DNA of 64,000 bases from Spirosoma endophyticum (GCF_900112365.1 NZ_FOLQ01000001.1:496001-560000), one strand, 5' to 3'. Shown: positions 8,811-19,710, counted from the stretch's first letter. Translations and numbers: made by a program. The notes: generated from the letters alone by a model not told the origin.

Positions 8811-9175
8811 TTACCACTGCTGAATAATTACACAAACATCGGACTCATCTTTCAAGGCAAACTCTCTTGCTCCCCACGGCCTCATCGATACCACCTTTGC
8901 GTTAGGGTGTACTAATTCTGGATGTGACGATTTTATTTTCGTATAAACTTCCTCAATATCCGTTGTAACAAGTCTGAGTTCTGGTCTGTCTTTTTCAGCG
9001 TATTCCTTATTTTGAATTAAGTGAATAGCCAACCCATCTTTTTCTACGACACAAAAAGGTTGTTGTGATGCCAATTCTTCGTACCCAATTTTTAGTCAAG
9101 GCAGTCCACAAAAAGGGTCAATCCTACTTGAATGTCCGTGTAGAATAGGTTCGGAACTAGTTTGGTAAATTTCAT
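8811..9175 (-). pseudogene. Frameshifted VOC-family gene
   Basis: From ATG 9175 one frame reads 27 residues (KLVPNLFYTDIQVGLTLF to VDCLD), then meets TAA at 9092-9094. Shifting by one base just there continues as KIGYEELASQQPFCVVEKD and runs to the normal end at 8811. Joined, the two parts give a full VOC domain of about 120 residues whose N-terminal module is otherwise missing. The break lies in an A/T run (TAAAAATT). A single-base deletion in the genome or a sequencing error explains it. If unbroken, this would be a small glyoxalase-fold protein of unknown substrate. The downstream part alone could only start at TTG 9074. Confidence 0.75.
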
Positions 9176-9239
9176 CTGTGCGTCGTTTAAAGTGAATGAT
9201 TTCCCTACAGTTGGTATTACGTACAAATAAAGTAGCTGC

Positions 9240-9262
9240 TCAACGTAATAGATTTACGTTGA
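9240..9262. other. Small inverted repeat upstream of the broken VOC gene
   Basis: TCAACGTAA and TTACGTTGA form 9-bp arms around TAGA in the 150-base gap between cobN and the VOC genes. There is no T-run on either strand next to it, so it is not a clear terminator. Confidence 0.4.
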
Positions 9263-9329
9263 TCTTTCCGTAGATTCTTCGACGCATTTTTTATTCCTGC
9301 CAACTGACTTTACTACGTCCGGCTTAACC

Positions 9330-12300
9330 TCATTCGCTTCGCACTTCCAGTAATTCTTCACTTTGTAAATAAACGGCCTGCAAGGCACGTAGTGTTTCGG
9401 GCGATGGCTCGGCCCACATGCCCCGTTGGGCAGCTTCGAGAAGTCGTTCGGCAATGGCGTTCAGTGCCCACGGATTACTGTCGGCAAAGAACTGCTGCAT
9501 GGCCGGGTCGAGCGCATACGTTTCGCTTACTTTCTGGTACATCCAATCGTCAACAACCTGGGCTGTAGCATCATAACCAAACAAATAATCGACCGTAGCC
9601 GTAAGTTCCAGACCACCTTTGTAGCCATGTTTTTTGATGCTTTCCAGCCATTTCGGATTGACAACCCGCGACCGGAACACACGCAACGCTTCTTCTTTCA
9701 AATCCCGCACAACGGGTTGGGCGGGATTTTGCGAATCGCCAAAATAATGCTTCGGTTGCTGCCCGGTCAGGCTACGTATCGTGGCGATCATTCCGCCGTG
9801 GAATTGCAGGTAATCGTCACTGTCGAAAATGTCATGCTCCCGATTATCCTGATTGTGTAAGGCCACTTCCACGCCCGAAAGCCGCTGTTTGAATTCCGAC
9901 CGGGCATCCACACCCTGCGCCGTTCTTGAGTACGCGTAACCGCCCCAGTTGACGTAGGCCTGGGCAAAATCGGCATCGGCATGCCAGTTTTTTTCGTTGA
10001 TAAGAGGCAGAATTCCAGCCCCATAACTACCGGGAGCCGCGCCGAAAATCCGGTAACTCGCTCGCTCTTCGGCTTCTTCAATGGGCATGTCCTGTGCTCG
10101 TAACTCAGCGAGATCATTCAGGTAATGCTTGCGGACGAAATTCTGCTCCAGTGGCTCGTCAAGGGCCAGCACGCGCTGGACAGCGTCATCCAGCAAATCA
10201 ATCAGATGCGGGAAAGCATCCCGAAAAAAGCCACTGATGCGCGTTGTTACGTCGATCCGGGGGCGACCTAACTCCTCCAGCGAAATCACCTCCACGTCGA
10301 TCACCCGGCGACTTTCGACCTGCCACACCGGACGAACGCCCAGCAAAGCCAGAATTTCCGCTACGTCATCGCCATTGGTGCGCATGGCGCTGGTTCCCCA
10401 AATGCTGATGCCAACGCTTTCGGGATATGTACCGGTTTCTTTCACATGCCGGGCGAGCACTTCGCGGGCGAGTTGTTGCCCCACTTCCCAGGCGGCCTGC
10501 GACGGCAACGCACGCGGATCGACCGCATAGAAGTTACGCCCCGTTGGCAGAATGTGCGCCATGCCGCGCGTGGGTGCACCACTTGGCCCGGCAGGTATAT
10601 ACCCACCCGAAAGCCCGTGCAGAAGATTCGTAATTTCCTCATCAGTGCGGGCCAGATTGGGCAGGAGTTGCTCACAAACAAATGCCAACACCTGTCGAAT
10701 TCCTGCCAGCCCTTCCCCTATCGGTACTACGTTAAACGTCTCAAACAAGACCTGATCGATACGTTGTGCCTGAAAACGATGCTGTTGCAGCACCCGAAAC
10801 AGATGATTGCTTAACTCATCAATAACTTCCAGCGCGTCAGCCCCAGTCACGACCGGTCGACCGGCCAAATCGATAAATTGCTGTGGTATCTGGCTTATCC
10901 GCTGGCCTTTCTGCGTTTGCAGCGTTGGCAAATCAAAGCTAAAAAAGGTGGCCATTTCCGTCTGCAATCCAGGCACTGATATGTTCGGCAGGCGAGTCAG
11001 CGATTGTAACATATCGACCAGCGCATCATCGGTAGGCATCTCGCCGAGCGTGTGCAAACCGTTACGTATCTGGGCGGCACCCAATTCGCAGAGGTAACCG
11101 TCGATGTCTTCGATCAGGTGGGCAATGTCTTTGCCGTCCATTTCAGTCAGGCTCACGGGCACACCGTCGGGCGTCATGTCGTCGTCCCAATCGTGTTTAT
11201 GGTCGCCATGATCACGTTGCAGCATGACCGACAGATCTTTATCCAGATTGGTTTGCTTAATGAGCGTCCATATCTGTCGTTGCAACAGGGGTAGCTTGGC
11301 CGGATCAAGTGTTTCGACCTGATAGTATTCGTCTACCAACTGCGTCAGTTGCGCCAGTTCGCCGTAGCTGTCGGCCGATGTCATAGGTGGCGTCAGGTGA
11401 TCGATCACGACTGCATGCGCCCGCCGTTTCGCCTGTGCGCCTTCGCCCGGATCGTTGATGATAAACGGATAAAATAAGGGTAAATCGCCCAGAAATGCGT
11501 CCGGAAAACAAGTCGATGACAAACCGATTCCTTTCCCCGGTAACCATTCGAGCGTCCCATGCTTACCAACATGGACAATCGCGTCGGCTTTCCAGTCGTC
11601 TCGCAGCCAGCGATATAGCGCGTAATAGTGATGGGTCGGTGGCAAATCGGGTTGATGGTAAATAGCGTCGGGGTCCATGCCGTAGCCACGGGGCGGCTGC
11701 AAGGCAACGAACGCATTCCCCAGGTCCAGTCCTGCCAGCGCAATATTGCCATTGTGCACATAAGTTTCGCCGGGAGGTGGCCCCCACTGCTTCTGAATTC
11801 TGGCCTGCAAAGCATCGGGCAAATCCGCAAACCAGCGGGCATATTGAGCCGTCGATACGTGTCCGGCGGCATTCGCCAGTTGTTCAGGTGTCAGGTACGT
11901 TTGGTCGTAGGAACAGCGGTCGATGAGTTCGTGAATAAGGGCGGTACCGCTCACCGGCAGATTTTCGATCTGATACCCTTCAGCCTGCATGGCGTGCAGC
12001 ATGTTCATCAGCGACGCCGGTGCGTCCAGCCCTACCGCGTTGCCAATCTGCGAGGCTTTTGCATTGGAATTCGTAAAAATGAACGCGATACGTTTCTGAC
12101 TATTCGGCAAGCGTCGCAAGCGGGCGAAACGTACCGCCAGTCCGGTTACGCGCTCAATCCGGTCGTCTACGGGTTCGTAGCCCTTTGTCTCCCGGCCTTT
12201 CTCCTTGAATGAAATCGGTACGGTGATAATCCGTCCGTCAAATTCGGGAATCGCTACGTTCATAGCCGTGTCCAGTGAATTCAGTCCCCGACTCGATGAT

Positions 12301-13619
12301 TCCCAGGGGCCGCGTCCCATGCCGCTGGTAATGGCCTGAAAGATAGGCACATTCAACCGCGTCAATGCGGCTGACGAACCGGTATCTTCGCCCGTTGGCT
12401 TGACGTCTGTCATGGCAAACGAGATGGTATTGATCAGATTATCAATGACAATGCCGCCCCGTTCGGGCTTGAAGAACTGAAAGGCGAACGGTTCGTTTGT
12501 TTCGGGATCGACGGTTTTGAGCGAGGATGTAAAAACTGGCAGTGCGTTGACATCTTTATCCTCCAGCGATCGAACTAGCGCGTCAATAAAGGCCGTATTA
12601 CCGCTAATCCAGTGCGAGCGATAGAACGTAATGCCAACGGTTGGCCAGTCGGAATTATGCCGTTGCACCCAATCCGACAAGTCTGCGTTTTCGGGTAGAT
12701 CAGGGTGGTAGATACCGTGCTCAGGTAACTGAATAGGCGCATCCGACCCGAAGCCCGTCATTAACAAATGATCGGACAGGAAGTACAGTAGTGAGCTAAG
12801 GTTCTGGTAACCACCCGCCTGAACGTAGGCCAGCGTATCGTGCAGAATAGCAGGCGATACCGTCGAAGCAGCCGCAAACTCGGGGTTCAGATCGCCCGTA
12901 CCGCTGATCACGATCAGGTGCTGGCCCTTCTCGTTCGCCCGACGGACCAGTTCGTGAAAACCCGGCACGCTGCTCGGCCGACCGTGAATACGTAGCACGA
13001 TGATCTGGGCTGCGCCAATTTCCCGGTCCAGCAGCTGCGCCATCTGCGCTTCACTTTTGATCGCCAATAAACTAATGCCCGATGTTTTCGGAAAGTCGTC
13101 TGGCAGGGATTGCAGAACAAGACTCAACGTTAGCAGATCAGTGTCGGCGTGGGTCAGAAAAACGATGCCGCCCGATGGCGTGGCCGTCTGACCAAGTTGC
13201 GTGGCTATTTCCGAACCTTTCCAGGTATAGAATTGAAAGACGTATTCCGACAATTCGGCGGGGGGAACCAGAAATCCATCGGCAGCAATCATGCTTTCGA
13301 TGTAGTCGAAAATCGCGATTACCTGCCAGTCGCTGTTGATCGAATGGAACCAGACAGAGTTGCCGTCGAACAGCAACGTAACGACATTGGCCAGCGTGCA
13401 CGGACCGAGGCAACCACCTTTGGTCATGTGTACTACGTTCCGGATTTTGCGCCGAAGCCACTCGGTTTTGTACAAATCGACGGGTACGGCGGCAAAGCCC
13501 CGATCGGTGCGGCCGCAGCAACAGGCGTTGTAGCAATACGACAAATGCCCCCGTCGCTGAACAAGATTGATGGCTTTTCCATCGGGCCGCATCACCCGCT
13601 GGCGTTTGATTTCAGTCAT
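9330..13619 (-). CDS. cobN: Cobaltochelatase large subunit CobN with N-terminal ferredoxin-like domain
   Basis: The start is ATG 13619 (MTEIKRQRV), four bases after the cobB stop; a longer frame to 13721 would overlap cobB. About 1429 residues result. Residues 1-110 form a thioredoxin-like [2Fe-2S] ferredoxin segment with cysteines in CYNACCCGR and [11 protein letters not shown]. The rest is the H-subunit chelatase body with the hallmark [16 protein letters not shown] and [19 protein letters not shown]. CobN holds the corrin ring and inserts cobalt into hydrogenobyrinic a,c-diamide with an ATPase partner, probably the ChlI/D fusion downstream. The extra ferredoxin-like domain is unusual; a redox or metal-handling role is inference. 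Confidence 0.94.
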   Translation of the reverse strand: MTEIKRQRVMRPDGKAINLVQRRGHLSYCYNACCCGRTDRGFAAVPVDLYKTEWLRRKIRNVVHMTKGGCLGPCTLANVVTLLFDGNSVWFHSINSDWQVIAIFDYIESMIAADGFLVPPAELSEYVFQFYTWKGSEIATQLGQTATPSGGIVFLTHADTDLLTLSLVLQSLPDDFPKTSGISLLAIKSEAQMAQLLDREIGAAQIIVLRIHGRPSSVPGFHELVRRANEKGQHLIVISGTGDLNPEFAAASTVSPAILHDTLAYVQAGGYQNLSSLLYFLSDHLLMTGFGSDAPIQLPEHGIYHPDLPENADLSDWVQRHNSDWPTVGITFYRSHWISGNTAFIDALVRSLEDKDVNALPVFTSSLKTVDPETNEPFAFQFFKPERGGIVIDNLINTISFAMTDVKPTGEDTGSSAALTRLNVPIFQAITSGMGRGPWESSSRGLNSLDTAMNVAIPEFDGRIITVPISFKEKGRETKGYEPVDDRIERVTGLAVRFARLRRLPNSQKRIAFIFTNSNAKASQIGNAVGLDAPASLMNMLHAMQAEGYQIENLPVSGTALIHELIDRCSYDQTYLTPEQLANAAGHVSTAQYARWFADLPDALQARIQKQWGPPPGETYVHNGNIALAGLDLGNAFVALQPPRGYGMDPDAIYHQPDLPPTHHYYALYRWLRDDWKADAIVHVGKHGTLEWLPGKGIGLSSTCFPDAFLGDLPLFYPFIINDPGEGAQAKRRAHAVVIDHLTPPMTSADSYGELAQLTQLVDEYYQVETLDPAKLPLLQRQIWTLIKQTNLDKDLSVMLQRDHGDHKHDWDDDMTPDGVPVSLTEMDGKDIAHLIEDIDGYLCELGAAQIRNGLHTLGEMPTDDALVDMLQSLTRLPNISVPGLQTEMATFFSFDLPTLQTQKGQRISQIPQQFIDLAGRPVVTGADALEVIDELSNHLFRVLQQHRFQAQRIDQVLFETFNVVPIGEGLAGIRQVLAFVCEQLLPNLARTDEEITNLLHGLSGGYIPAGPSGAPTRGMAHILPTGRNFYAVDPRALPSQAAWEVGQQLAREVLARHVKETGTYPESVGISIWGTSAMRTNGDDVAEILALLGVRPVWQVESRRVIDVEVISLEELGRPRIDVTTRISGFFRDAFPHLIDLLDDAVQRVLALDEPLEQNFVRKHYLNDLAELRAQDMPIEEAEERASYRIFGAAPGSYGAGILPLINEKNWHADADFAQAYVNWGGYAYSRTAQGVDARSEFKQRLSGVEVALHNQDNREHDIFDSDDYLQFHGGMIATIRSLTGQQPKHYFGDSQNPAQPVVRDLKEEALRVFRSRVVNPKWLESIKKHGYKGGLELTATVDYLFGYDATAQVVDDWMYQKVSETYALDPAMQQFFADSNPWALNAIAERLLEAAQRGMWAEPSPETLRALQAVYLQSEELLEVRSE

Positions 13620-13623
13620 ACTT

Positions 13624-14982
13624 TTAAATCGTAACGTAACGTTTATCAACGGATCTGGCCGAGAGCAACTGTCGGATAAATTCCGGTTTATCGCCCCAGT
13701 ACACATGCAGGTAGGAGGCAAAGGTGTTTTGCACTCGGTATAACTTCGTCTCCACTGGTATTCCTTTCGCGTTCGTCACCGACGCGACGGACGGTTGCGC
13801 GCTACGTTCCTCTAAGATTGAATAGTGAAATTCATGGCCTTTCACCGTTAGTTCATCCCACTGAATAATCCGATAGCCAAGTGTCATTCTGGGCGCGAGC
13901 ATCGACGTAGTGGTATCCAGCATACCAACCATTGGACATTCATATCCACCGGCATCTGTAATCGACTGGCCCAGGTACATCAACCCACCGCATTCGGCAT
14001 AGGCCAACCCGTCCGACTGACAATACGCTCGAATGCTCTCCTGCATGGAAACATTCTGGCTCAGGGCTTCGGCATAAAGTTCGGGGTAGCCGCCGGGTAG
14101 GTACAGAAAATCCGTATGGGGAAGAACCGCATCGTGTAACGGACTGAAAAAAGTAACCTCGCCAAACCGAGTCAGCACGTCTATATTTTGGTGGTACATA
14201 AACGTAAATGCTTCATCACGAGCAATGGAAATCCTGATAGGCGCAGCGCTGGGCAACGAACGAGGTACGTATCGAATTGGAGTCGGCTCCGTGTGGGTTA
14301 CCTCCAGAAGCCGATCAATATCAATGGTTTTGGGAATGGCTTCGGCAATGGTCTGGATAATGGTTTCGTAGTGTGTCTCGTCCGAAATATGTAGGCCCAG
14401 ATGCCGCGACGGAATGGCAAATGCGGGATTGGACGGGAAATAGCCTAACGCTTCGACGCCCACATCGGCGCAGGCTTCGGCTAAAAAGCGATAATGCGAT
14501 TCGGTACTGACGAAGTTGAAAATTGCGCCGACCAGGTTGATGCCTTTGTAAAAATTCTTGAATCCGTACAGCAACGGTGCGACTGAATAGGCCATCGCTT
14601 TGGCGTTGATAACCAGCACAACCGGACTATTCAGTAACTCAGCAATGGCAGCACTGCTTCCCTGCATGCGATCCGATCCATCGAACAAACCCATCACCCC
14701 TTCCGTCACCGCCACATCGGCAGAACCAGCGTACTGCGCGTAAACTTCCGCTACGTGTTGTTCGGCCGCCATGAACGCATCGAGATTGATGCTCGGGGTG
14801 CCTGCCGCTGTGGTATGATGTAACGTATCAATATAATCCGGCCCGCATTTAAACGGCTGTACGCGCAGGCCCCGGCTTTTCAGAGCACGTAGCAATCCCA
14901 GCGTAAGCGTGGTCTTACCGGAACCGCTGGACGGAGCCGCAATCAGGAAGTGGGATTTGAAAATGGGTTGATCGCTTGTCAC
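13624..14982 (-). CDS. cobB: Cobyrinic (hydrogenobyrinic) acid a,c-diamide synthase
   Basis: This is a 452-residue CobB/CbiA protein. The N-terminal P-loop is [19 protein letters not shown] (residues 16-34) and [12 protein letters not shown] is a family signature. The C-terminal glutamine amidotransferase has the nucleophile motif [11 protein letters not shown] and a late histidine in HEFHYS. It amidates the a and c side chains with glutamine and ATP, supplying the substrate of CobN in the aerobic route. It is the first gene behind the minus-strand cobalamin riboswitch and is tightly linked to cobN. Confidence 0.95.
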   Translation of the reverse strand: MTSDQPIFKSHFLIAAPSSGSGKTTLTLGLLRALKSRGLRVQPFKCGPDYIDTLHHTTAAGTPSINLDAFMAAEQHVAEVYAQYAGSADVAVTEGVMGLFDGSDRMQGSSAAIAELLNSPVVLVINAKAMAYSVAPLLYGFKNFYKGINLVGAIFNFVSTESHYRFLAEACADVGVEALGYFPSNPAFAIPSRHLGLHISDETHYETIIQTIAEAIPKTIDIDRLLEVTHTEPTPIRYVPRSLPSAAPIRISIARDEAFTFMYHQNIDVLTRFGEVTFFSPLHDAVLPHTDFLYLPGGYPELYAEALSQNVSMQESIRAYCQSDGLAYAECGGLMYLGQSITDAGGYECPMVGMLDTTTSMLAPRMTLGYRIIQWDELTVKGHEFHYSILEERSAQPSVASVTNAKGIPVETKLYRVQNTFASYLHVYWGDKPEFIRQLLSARSVDKRYVTI

Positions 14983-15137
14983 CTCAATAAGCTGGTTTAG
15001 GCTGAATCTGGGTTGTTTCCAGCACCAACGAGTGAGAGGACGGACAGGACAAGCGTACCAACAGGCTAAGATGATCCCTGAAGACTAAACCGCCCAACTT
15101 GACCATGCCTCAAAACGCGAAAGCATTGTCAACAAAA

Positions 15138-15318
15138 AAAGGCAGGTCTCCTGGCTTGTAACATCTCTGCCAACCTTCCCAGCCCGGCAAATCGGACCAG
15201 TGGACGTACCCGGCGATGACTCGCCCCGGCAGAAATTTCAGCGTTACTTACAGTTGCGCGACAGCTCGTGACTCACACACGATTCCCTATTAATTGCAGC
15301 GAAGCAAACCCTTCTCTG
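15138..15318 (-). ncRNA. Cobalamin riboswitch upstream of cobB
   Basis: Read on the minus strand, the conserved B12 box AGCCAGGAGACCTGCC spans 15156-15141. Upstream of it are the GGGAATCGTGTG...GAGTCACGAGCTG and GCGCAACTGTA core elements. A T-run (TTTTTTTG) follows the B12 box at 15140-15133. Adenosylcobalamin binding normally represses the operon, here cobB-cobN and possibly further genes. Confidence 0.93.
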
Positions 15319-15327
15319 TTGGAGAAA

Positions 15328-15335
15328 CAAATATA
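15328..15335 (-). promoter_or_regulatory. -7 box for the cobB riboswitch transcript
   Basis: On the minus strand TATATTTG matches TAnnTTTG and lies about ten bases before the first conserved riboswitch elements. No clear -33 box was found. Confidence 0.55.
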
Positions 15336-15339
15336 ACTA

Positions 15340-15625
15340 CGGGGCGAAGATACCACTTTTGGCGCTATCCACTCAGCAAAACGTAGTAAGGCGTAAACAA
15401 CCCTCATAAAGTTAGTCATCATATCAGCCAACGCTTTCAAGGAATTGCCTAACGGAAATAGGAAGTTTCATAGCTATTTAAACAATTGGGTCGTCAACTT
15501 TCCTGTTAGGAGAAACAAGACAATACAAACTTTCCGTATCACTTTACCTGAAAATCACGCAAACTACTTGCGCGGTTTCTTGTTTATATAGTCATTTGCA
15601 TTTTTATAATTAGTCTAAATAAGAG
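15340..15625. other. Intergenic region before the TonB receptor, nothing recognised
   Basis: About 290 bases separate the cobB riboswitch promoter from the receptor start. It must hold the receptor promoter. I see no Fur-box-like palindrome, no TAnnTTTG at a sensible distance and no ORF. Confidence 0.5.
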
Positions 15626-15630
15626 TGAAA

Positions 15631-18093
15631 ATGTTTAAGAATTTACAATTCCTGTTGATCATTGCCACTTTCGTTGCCCTTCCTTTGCTCACGAACGCCC
15701 AGCAAATGGCTACGGTTCGGGGGAAAGTATTGACGTCTGATGGCAATCCGGCGGAGTATGTTACAGTCGTTCTGAAAGGAAAAGGCCAGGGTGCCATTAC
15801 CAATAGCAAAGGCGAATATGCAATTACCAGGGTAAAAGATGGTTCGTATACAGTACTGGTTTCGGCCATTGGCCTGCGCTCTGAGGAGAAAACCGTTACG
15901 GTTTCCGGAAGGGAGACGTCAACGGTTGATTTTACCTTATCGGAGAACACGGCGCAGTTGACGGAAGTCATTATCCGGGCGGGTAAACTGAACCGCTTTT
16001 CGGCTAAAAGCAGCGACGATGTCGGTAAAATGCCGTTGAAAAACCTGGAAAATCCGCAGGTTTACAACACCATCGGTAAAGAATTACTGGCCGAACAGCT
16101 GGTCTTTTCAGTGGATGACGCCATGCGAAACGCCCCCGGTCTTCAGAAAATGTGGGACGCAACGGGCCGCGCTGGCGACGGTGGCAGCTTTTACAATACG
16201 CGTGGGTTCATTGTGCAGAGCCAGCTCAGAAATGGCCTTGCCGGTAACGTAACGAGCACCATCGATGCGGCCAATCTGGAAAAGCTGGAAGTCATCAAAG
16301 GCCCATCGGCTACGTTGTTTGGGAGCACGTTGACGTCATACGGTGGCTTGATTAACCGGGTTACCAAAAAACCATACGAGACCTTTGGCGGAGAAATTTC
16401 CTACGCGGGCGGCAGCTACGGATTTAACCGGGTGAGTGCCGATATCAACACCCCGCTCGACAAAGCGAAGCAGTTGCTTTTCCGTCTGAATACAGCGTTC
16501 AATTACGAAGGTACGTTCCAGACGCAGGGCTTTTCCAGAACCTTCGCCGTTGCGCCAAGCCTCTCGTATAAAGTCAACGACCGCTTATCTGTCCTGGTCG
16601 ACGCCGAATTGTTTCAGGGTCGTAACGTAGGCAAGCAAATTCTCTTCTTTTATTATCCCGCAGCCGCACTGGGTGCTTCACGAGCTGACCAGTTGAACGT
16701 CGATTATCGAAATTCGTACATGGGAAGCGGACTTGAGCAGACCTCAAGAAGCGTCAATTTGTTTGGCAAAGTGACCTACAAGATGTCGTCAGCCTTCACA
16801 TCGACAACCAATTTTACCCATAGCAGCAGTTTCTCGAACGGCTTTGGTCCTTATTTCTATCTGATGCCCGATGCGGCTATCACCGGCAATGCAGCTGATG
16901 CCGGAAAAGCGAATTACCTGGCCCGAGCCGATCAATCGACGAACCACAGCACCAATCGGGTTTTTGAAATCCAGCAGAATTTCAATGGCGATTTCAAAAT
17001 CGGCGCGATGCGTAACCGTATTGTTTTAGGGCTGGATTACCTACGTATCAATTCGGATCAGCACTTTTTTGGTAGCCAGCTCGACGTCGTGCCTCTCAAT
17101 GTGCCGGGTTATGATTACAGCCGGTTCAATGGCCCCCGGATGGACTCGCTTTACGCCAGCGGCCCACCCCAGTTTACGTATCCCCTTATCAACAAATCCA
17201 ATACGTATAGCGCGTTTGTATCGGATGTGCTGAACCTGACGGATCGCTTAAGCGTACTGGCCGCCTTACGGGTCGACCAATTCGACAACAAAGGCGGATC
17301 GGTGGGCAGCGACAATGTTATGTCATACAACCAGACCGCCCTGTCGCCCAAGTTCGGGCTTGTCTTTCAGCCGATTAAAGATCGCGTTTCGCTGTTTGCC
17401 AATTACCAGAACAGCTTCAATAACAAGGGCGTATATAACGCTTACGACGTAACGGCACCGGACAGTATTGCCCGAAAGGTTGCTAAGCTGGAACAGGCGA
17501 ACCAGTTTGAAGCGGGTGTCAAACTCGATGCGTTCAGTGGTAAATTGACGACTACGATCAGCTATTACAACATCAAAGTAAAAGACATTCTCCGCACCGA
17601 TCCCAACCCGCTGGCAGCCGCCCGATTTGCCCAGACGCAGGACGGAACGCAGTTGAGTAAAGGGGTTGAATTTGACGTCATTGCCAACCCGTTTAACGGA
17701 TTCAATGTCATTGCCGGATTCAGCTACAATGATTCCAAACTGGTGAACGCCGATGCCGATGTAGAGGGTCGTCGGCCGACTACCGCTTCGTCACCTTATC
17801 TGGCTAACCTGTGGCTCAGCTACCGGTTGCCTGATTACCTGATCAAAGGTTTAGGCTTCGGTTTCGGCGGCAACTACGCCAGCGACAACAAAATCCTGAA
17901 CAGTGTCAGCCAGGGCGTCTTTATCCTGCCCGCCTACACCGTTCTGAACGCGACCGCTTTTTATGAGCAGAGAAAATTCCGTATTTCGGCCAAGGTGGAT
18001 AATCTCACCAATCAACATTACTGGATTGGGTACACGACGATGAATCCGCAAAAACTGAGAAGTATTGTCGGTAGCATCAGTTATAAATTTTAA
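15631..18093 (+). CDS. TonB-dependent siderophore-type receptor with carboxypeptidase-like N-terminal domain
   Basis: The start is ATG 15631; a GTG two codons upstream is less likely. The 820-residue product has a signal peptide ending near TNAQQ, then a CarboxypepD_reg-like beta-sandwich (VRGKVLTSDGNPAEYVTVVL, residues 25-105). A plug domain follows with APGLQKMWDA and VIKGPSATLFG, then a 22-strand barrel ending in an aromatic residue (ISYKF). The plug and barrel pattern resembles siderophore receptors of the FhuA/FhuE group. It imports a ligand, likely a ferric siderophore, across the outer membrane using TonB energy. The PepSY protein next to it supports iron uptake. Confidence 0.88.
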   Translation: MFKNLQFLLIIATFVALPLLTNAQQMATVRGKVLTSDGNPAEYVTVVLKGKGQGAITNSKGEYAITRVKDGSYTVLVSAIGLRSEEKTVTVSGRETSTVDFTLSENTAQLTEVIIRAGKLNRFSAKSSDDVGKMPLKNLENPQVYNTIGKELLAEQLVFSVDDAMRNAPGLQKMWDATGRAGDGGSFYNTRGFIVQSQLRNGLAGNVTSTIDAANLEKLEVIKGPSATLFGSTLTSYGGLINRVTKKPYETFGGEISYAGGSYGFNRVSADINTPLDKAKQLLFRLNTAFNYEGTFQTQGFSRTFAVAPSLSYKVNDRLSVLVDAELFQGRNVGKQILFFYYPAAALGASRADQLNVDYRNSYMGSGLEQTSRSVNLFGKVTYKMSSAFTSTTNFTHSSSFSNGFGPYFYLMPDAAITGNAADAGKANYLARADQSTNHSTNRVFEIQQNFNGDFKIGAMRNRIVLGLDYLRINSDQHFFGSQLDVVPLNVPGYDYSRFNGPRMDSLYASGPPQFTYPLINKSNTYSAFVSDVLNLTDRLSVLAALRVDQFDNKGGSVGSDNVMSYNQTALSPKFGLVFQPIKDRVSLFANYQNSFNNKGVYNAYDVTAPDSIARKVAKLEQANQFEAGVKLDAFSGKLTTTISYYNIKVKDILRTDPNPLAAARFAQTQDGTQLSKGVEFDVIANPFNGFNVIAGFSYNDSKLVNADADVEGRRPTTASSPYLANLWLSYRLPDYLIKGLGFGFGGNYASDNKILNSVSQGVFILPAYTVLNATAFYEQRKFRISAKVDNLTNQHYWIGYTTMNPQKLRSIVGSISYKF

Positions 18094-18103
18094 GTAAGTG
18101 CCT

Positions 18104-18213
18104 GTCAAAACCCCTAAACCGCATCGGCGGACCACCCCTGAAGGGGACTTTATCTATTCGCAAGCAAAGTCCCCTTCAGGGGCGGTCCGCCGATGCGGTT
18201 TAGGGGTTTTGAC
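18104..18213. repeat. Near-perfect 48-bp-arm palindrome
   Basis: The arms 18104-18151 and 18166-18213 pair over 48 bases with one mismatch around a 14-base loop. Each arm also contains CCCCTGAAGGGG or its partner, a hairpin in itself. It lies between the receptor stop and the PepSY gene start. The frame of the PepSY gene stays open through it, giving a spurious N-terminal extension. The 16-mer at 18183-18198 (CGGTCCGCCGATGCGG) recurs inside miaB at 36131-36146. Confidence 0.95.
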
Positions 18214-18244
18214 ATTATACAAGCGAAACAAAACCAACAGCGCC

Positions 18245-19453
18245 ATGAGTACGACAAAGGGAGTTAAGACGTGGTTTCAGATTCATAAATGGACTAGCCT
18301 GATTTGCACGGCTTTTCTGCTCATGCTGTGCCTGACGGGCTTGCCGTTGATCTTTTCCGAAGAGATTGAACACCTGGATGGCGCGGCAAAGCTGGCTCCC
18401 GCCATGCCCGCGGGAACACCAAATGTGGGGCTCGATCGATTGGCCAAAACCGTAAAAACCGCCTTCCCGAATAAGGTCACGCGCTACGTATTCTGGGATG
18501 AACATGAGCCCAATACGACGACTTTTGGCCTGACCGATTCCTTAACCGCCCCGCCAGACAACTTCAAGAACGTCATCCTCGATGACCGCACGGCGAAAGT
18601 ACTTGACGAACCTAAATACGACGAAGGGTTCATGTATGTGATGCTGCAACTGCACGTGGACATGTTCATGGGCATTGGCGGCAAGCTCTTTCTGGGCCTG
18701 ATGGGGTTGTTGTTTATCGTAGCTATCGTTTCCGGCCTGATGCTGTACAGCCCGATCATGAAACGCTTTGATTTTGGACTGGTACGCACCGAGAAATCGA
18801 CTCGCCTGAAATGGCTCGACTTACATAACCTACTTGGCGTTGTGACCGTGGCCTGGGCCGTAGTAGTTGGCTTTACGGGCGTCATCAATACGTTGTCGGA
18901 AGTGGTGCTGGGGTTGTGGCAGCAAGGTCAGCTGGCCGAAATGGTGGCTCCGTATAAAAATGCCGCTCCCCTCAGCGGCAAACTCAGTTCGCTCGATCAG
19001 GCAGTGGCCATCGCCCGAAAAGCAGCCCCCGACATGACACCCTCGCTGATCGCCTATCCGGGTACGTTATTTTCCAGCCAGCACCACTACGCTATTTTTA
19101 TGAAAGGCAACACGCCCCTGACCGAGAAGTTGATTAAACCCGCTTTGGTGGATGCGAAAACCGGCAAGCTGACCGACATGCGGGATATGCCCTGGTACGT
19201 TAATGCACTGTTCATTTCGGAACCGCTGCATTTTGGGGATTACGGCGGATTGCCACTCAAAATCATCTGGGCAATTTTCGATCTGATTACGATTGTGGTT
19301 CTAGGTAGCGGCCTGTATTTGTGGTTTGCCCGAAATAAAGCGACCAAAGCACAAATTACCCGGATGGAAATCAGTCGGCAAAAAGTAAATCGTCAGCAAC
19401 TGGAAGAGTCCGAAATCGTAAGCCTTAGCGTAGAGAATGAACAAGAAAATTAA
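18245..19453 (+). CDS. PepSY-associated transmembrane protein (iron-uptake linked)
   Basis: ATG 18245 is chosen because upstream in-frame sequence is the palindromic repeat. The 402-residue protein starts with FQIHKWTSLICTAFLLMLC, a typical first helix of PepSY_TM proteins with a heme-like histidine. Further membrane helices lie near LFLGLMGLLFIVAIVSGLML, NLLGVVTVAWAVVVGFTGV and the C-terminus (FDLITIVVLGSGLYLWFA). In Bacteroidota such proteins accompany siderophore receptors and are thought to be inner-membrane ferric-siderophore reductases. That role is inferred from family and neighbour. The end overlaps the next gene by 17 bases. Confidence 0.85.
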   Translation: MSTTKGVKTWFQIHKWTSLICTAFLLMLCLTGLPLIFSEEIEHLDGAAKLAPAMPAGTPNVGLDRLAKTVKTAFPNKVTRYVFWDEHEPNTTTFGLTDSLTAPPDNFKNVILDDRTAKVLDEPKYDEGFMYVMLQLHVDMFMGIGGKLFLGLMGLLFIVAIVSGLMLYSPIMKRFDFGLVRTEKSTRLKWLDLHNLLGVVTVAWAVVVGFTGVINTLSEVVLGLWQQGQLAEMVAPYKNAAPLSGKLSSLDQAVAIARKAAPDMTPSLIAYPGTLFSSQHHYAIFMKGNTPLTEKLIKPALVDAKTGKLTDMRDMPWYVNALFISEPLHFGDYGGLPLKIIWAIFDLITIVVLGSGLYLWFARNKATKAQITRMEISRQKVNRQQLEESEIVSLSVENEQEN

Positions 19454-19652
19454 GAACAGTTTCTGGCATGTCTGGGCCATCCCAACCCTATTGGCCGTCG
19501 TGAGTCTTTTCGGGCTGATCTCCGCATTGGTGGGCGACGATTTTCTGGATTTACTTTCCTGGATCACCCTCACAATTCCCCTCGCCGTCATTACGTGGTT
19601 TGTCGTGATTGCTTTCAAGAAGAACGGGAAGCGCAGAACAACAGCAAAATAG
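19437..19652 (+). CDS. Small two-helix membrane protein
   Basis: This 71-residue protein has two hydrophobic segments (WAIPTLLAVVSLFGLISALV and ITLTIPLAVITWFVVIAF) and a basic tail (KKNGKRRTTAK). It starts inside the last codons of the PepSY gene, so translation is probably coupled. Similar short proteins sit next to PepSY-type reductases in Bacteroidota. I do not recognise a named family or function. Confidence 0.75.
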   Translation: MNKKIKNSFWHVWAIPTLLAVVSLFGLISALVGDDFLDLLSWITLTIPLAVITWFVVIAFKKNGKRRTTAK

Positions 19653-19658
19653 AGTTTA

Positions 19659-19708
19659 CGTTTTATCGCGTGGCGAACTGAATCAATGGACTGCCACGCG
19701 ATAGAACG
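19659..19708. terminator. Bidirectional hairpin between convergent genes
   Basis: CGTTTTATCGCGTGGC pairs with GCCACGCGATAGAACG with one base offset. It lies between the small membrane protein gene and the convergent VOC gene, so it may stop transcription from both sides, although the flanking U-runs are short. Confidence 0.55.
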
Positions 19709-19710
19709 CA

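Noticed and set aside
18098-18244. N-terminal extension of the PepSY gene through the palindrome
   Set aside because: The extension is repeat sequence of low protein quality; ATG 18245 begins a normal first segment of the family.
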